Assembly (NCBI RefSeq): GCF_023053635.1
Contig: NC_086183.1
Coordinates: 1,619,501 to 1,683,500, forward strand
Direction of reading: 5' to 3'
Source of the DNA: Elgaria multicarinata webbii
Taxonomy: Eukaryota; Chordata; Lepidosauria; Squamata; Anguidae
Length of the DNA: 64,000 nt
A program made the position numbers and the translations under genes. Position 1 is the stretch's first letter; the number at the start of each line of letters is the position of its first letter. Positions 61,588-64,000 of this stretch are shown one piece after another. The notes under the pieces were generated by a model that made no database searches, was not told the origin of the DNA, and was given only the letters and a program-made list of their open reading frames with translations.

Positions 61588-61767
61588 ATGAAAATTTAAA
61601 AGGAAGAAATTAGAAAAAGAGACAGAAGAGAAAAGTGAGGATTTGATAAAGGTCTAATCACAATAATAATAAATAATAAATTTATTTCTTACCCACCTCT
61701 CCATTTTGATCGAGGCGGGGAACAACCACCATAGCAAGAATTGCCAGTTATATGGCAGCACTTTATA

Positions 61768-61848
61768 ACTGCAATCCTATATACATTTATCTAGGAGTAA
61801 GCCCTATTGAACTCAGTGGGCTTTATTTCTAAGTAGACATGCTTATGA
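61768..61848. repeat. CAATCCTAT palindromic repeat, copy 1
   Basis: GCAATCCTATATACATTTAT, then AGGAGTAAGCCCTATTGAACTC and its mirror AGTGGGCTTTATTTCTAAG. A squamate-type palindrome, diverged. Confidence 0.6.
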
Positions 61849-61884
61849 TTTTGCTGTAAGTGTATTCAAAATACATCGTATATA

Positions 61885-62130
61885 TAATCTTGCAACAACC
61901 CTGTAAGGTAGGTAGGCATGGTTATCACCATACTGTGCAACAGGAGGCCGAAAGAGCGGCCTGCCTCAAGCCACTACAAGTACCATCCAATGCATGTTTT
62001 CTCCGAAGTAAGTCCAGTATGTTCAATAGGACTTATTCAGAGGTAAGTGTGTTTAGGATTGCAAACCAAATTAACTTGTGGCTGAGTCAAGATTGAAACT
62101 AGGGGTTTCCTCTTAGCCACTTATCCGCTA
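61885..62130. repeat. MIR-like SINE core with an inserted palindromic repeat
   Basis: TTGCAACAACCCTGTAAGGT resembles the MIR core, and a stretch ending GGGTTTCCTCTTAGCCACTT follows. Between them (about 61983-62070) lies another CAATCCTAT-type palindrome (GAAGTAAGTCC, TAGGACTTATTCAGA, AGGATTGCAA). Confidence 0.4.
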
Positions 62131-63370
62131 GACCATCCCAGTGGTCGGTGACCGACCTGATAAAAGTGTATCCATTTTACCTTTTCTGCAATACGCAACA
62201 AGCTTACAAACTATTTCTGAAACAGCATCTAACCCATTGCTCCATTTTTAGGTTCCCTCCTCCACATCTGGATTCCTTTTATTAATATAACAAAACTGTA
62301 GTTGTAAATACATGAATTCACCCCATTGCTTTATGCCCCTGGAATATATTTCCAAGTTACAGTGTTTGGGATCATGGTAAGGCTATGTATAGGTGACAGC
62401 TTTTCAGAGACTTGGAAGCAGGCCGGTGCAGATGTCACTTTAAATGTGTGTCTGAGTCTGCTTTCATTTTTACTCTAGAATAGGTACAACCGCCGCCCCA
62501 CCCCCCAGTCCTGAGGTAGGGCGGCTTTTAAGATCCGTAGGGGCGGGGGCTCTGCACCTACTCTTGACTGAAAATGGAAAGAAAACAACTGTGAGACGGA
62601 CATTTAAAATAACATCTCTTTCGGCTCATAGCTATGGTTGCCGATGCTGCACAAATCCTTCTGTTGTTATTATTGGTAATGTTCATGTTTCTAACCATTT
62701 AAAAATAATAATCAGGATTTTGAAATTTTAAAAAATTGTGAAAGCAAACTAGGCAAAGTTTTCAAAATCTTTCTTTCCTTCCTTCCTTCCTTCCAATACT
62801 GTTCGTTGAGGGTATACATTTTGCCTCAGCCAAGAATAGGATTACCACCATTTTATCCACCTTCTAATGCAGCACAGAAATTTAGCAGGCACAAGTTTTG
62901 GAGGCAGCAGTGATGGAGAACAGCTGGTTTTATGCCTGCCGCACAGCTGTTAAAAGCATATCCCCTGGGCCACCCAGCTGAGGATGGTGCAAAACTGTGT
63001 ACAGGAGAGACCATTTTGCTTATTTTTCACATGGTTCTCAAGAATGTACCTTCAAATGTGTGTCTCTGTCATCTCCTGTTTGATTTCATCATAAATCACC
63101 AGTCAGTCAACTGAGACCTTTATTGCACGAGCCATATGTTGAAAGAGAAATCCTGGTTCCACTTACCAAAATTAAAACCATACAAAATATATACTTTAGG
63201 TTTCATTCATATATGCGAACTTACTTCTGCACCTGCATGAGCATCATGAGCTATATGATTTGCAGTATTTTAGACTTTTCCCTCTCAAAGAATCACAGTA
63301 TTTTCCAACACAGATTAACTATTATATTTATTCAAGGTTGGCATCACCTCCTTTTCTCCTTAAATCCTGG
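62131..63370. other. Unassigned intergenic sequence
   Basis: No gene recognised. A (CTTC)n run lies at 62770-62794. Confidence 0.4.
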
Positions 63371-63783
63371 TATCCCAACATGAACCTACCCGTTCATTGC
63401 GCTCTACATCTAAGGCCCTCCTCCGAGTGCCTACTCTGAGGGAAGCTCAGAGGATGGCAACAAAGGAGAGGGCCTTTTCAGTGGTGGCCCCCCAATTGTG
63501 GAATGATCTCCCCGATGAGGCTCGCCTGATGCCAACATTGTTATCTTTTTGGCTCCAGGTCAAGACTTTTCTCTTCTCCCAGGCATTTAACAACATATGC
63601 TGAGTTTGTTTGTTTTTAACGGACCCCAGAATAGCTGTTTTTATAAGAATACTGTGTTTTTATGATTTTTATGTTTTAAAACTTTGTATATTTGTTTTAA
63701 TGTTTACTGTTTTTAACTTTTGTAAAGTGGCCAGAGAGCTTAGGCTATGGGACGCAAATGCAATAAATAAATTAAATAAATAA
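63371..63783 (+). mobile_element. L2-related LINE 3' end, third subfamily
   Basis: C-terminal ORF2 segment (SLRSTSKALLR-type start near 63390, ERAFSVVAPQLWNDLPDEAR, VKTFLFSQAFNN), then a 3' UTR ending GGCCAGAGAGCTTAGGCTAT and AATAAATAAATTAAATAAAT. Confidence 0.8.
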
Positions 63784-63862
63784 ACACGGTAGGTCTTCAA
63801 TTTGCCCGATGAAATAATTGATATAAATGCCCAGTGTAAAAAACAGTAGACTAATACCACAA

Positions 63863-63943
63863 TCCTATGCCTGTCTACCCAGAAGTAAGTTCCATTGAAT
63901 TCAATGGGACTTATTTCCAGGAAAATGGGTATAGGATTGCAGA
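63863..63943. repeat. CAATCCTAT palindromic repeat, best copy
   Basis: CAATCCTATGCCTGTCTACC to GGTATAGGATTG with the centre CCATTGAATTCAATGG; AAGTAAGTTC mirrors GACTTATTTC. Confidence 0.75.
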
Positions 63944-64000
63944 CTAAATTTGATCATTTCTTTCAGAACTATTGGTAATTTAAACAATTTTATATGATAG

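Noticed and set aside
48000-64000. LCK first exons expected to the right of FAM167B
   Set aside because: No MGC-start exon or SH4/SH3-type sequence was found on either strand; LCK, if syntenic, lies beyond the window.

Overview
The window reads as a piece of a vertebrate nuclear chromosome, most likely from a squamate reptile and probably a lizard. The repeat mix points there: CR1 LINEs ending in ATTCTATG octamers, L2-clade LINEs ending in (AATA)n, a tRNA-derived SINE, Ty1/copia elements, a Tc1 transposon, and many hAT-like and Harbinger-like MITEs. Exons are few, and most of the DNA is intron or intergenic sequence filled with transposons.

Two host genes can be supported. On the minus strand, four coding exons (1181-1354, 1708-1833, 16745-16853, 19750-19946) encode the N-terminal 202 residues of a myotubularin-related protein like MTMR9; the rest lies left of the window. 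On the plus strand, a complete two-exon FAM167B gene (43165-43473 and 46776-47039) encodes 190 residues. The two are arranged head to head. As I recall, human 1p35 has the same arrangement, with the pseudogene MTMR9LP beside FAM167B and then LCK. Here the MTMR9-like exons are open, with canonical splice sites and matching phases, so the copy that decayed in human looks functional in this animal. No LCK exon was found to the right.

Region by region: positions 1-2.6 kb hold a LINE fragment and MTMR9-like exons. From 2.6 to 16.4 kb, intron 2 is a nested transposon stack. An old copia element (B) was invaded by a young copia element (A, LTRs about 0.7% apart), an L2 LINE, a Tc1 transposon and an L2-like tail; copia A in turn holds a CR1 LINE with an open reverse transcriptase. 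From 16.7 to 20 kb are exons 2 and 1, and a strong acceptor just upstream of the start codon implies a further 5' non-coding exon. From 21 to 23 kb lies an L2 LINE with an open RT. From 26.5 to 29.6 kb, two related elements with ~150-bp tandem cores stand in opposite orientation inside another MITE. From 29.6 to 33.9 kb lies a Penelope-like structure filled with L2 and CR1 sequence. From 34 to 42 kb are more CR1 pieces, MITEs and a CpG-rich block (38.4-39.1 kb). From 43 to 47 kb is FAM167B, whose intron holds a hAT element inside a Harbinger-like MITE. From 47 to 64 kb there are only repeats and unassigned sequence.

No new protein-coding system was found. The most notable items are the retained MTMR9-like gene, the datable nested insertions (including a hAT insertion with a matching empty-site paralogue at 20530-20652), and the non-autonomous family with ~150-bp tandem cores.
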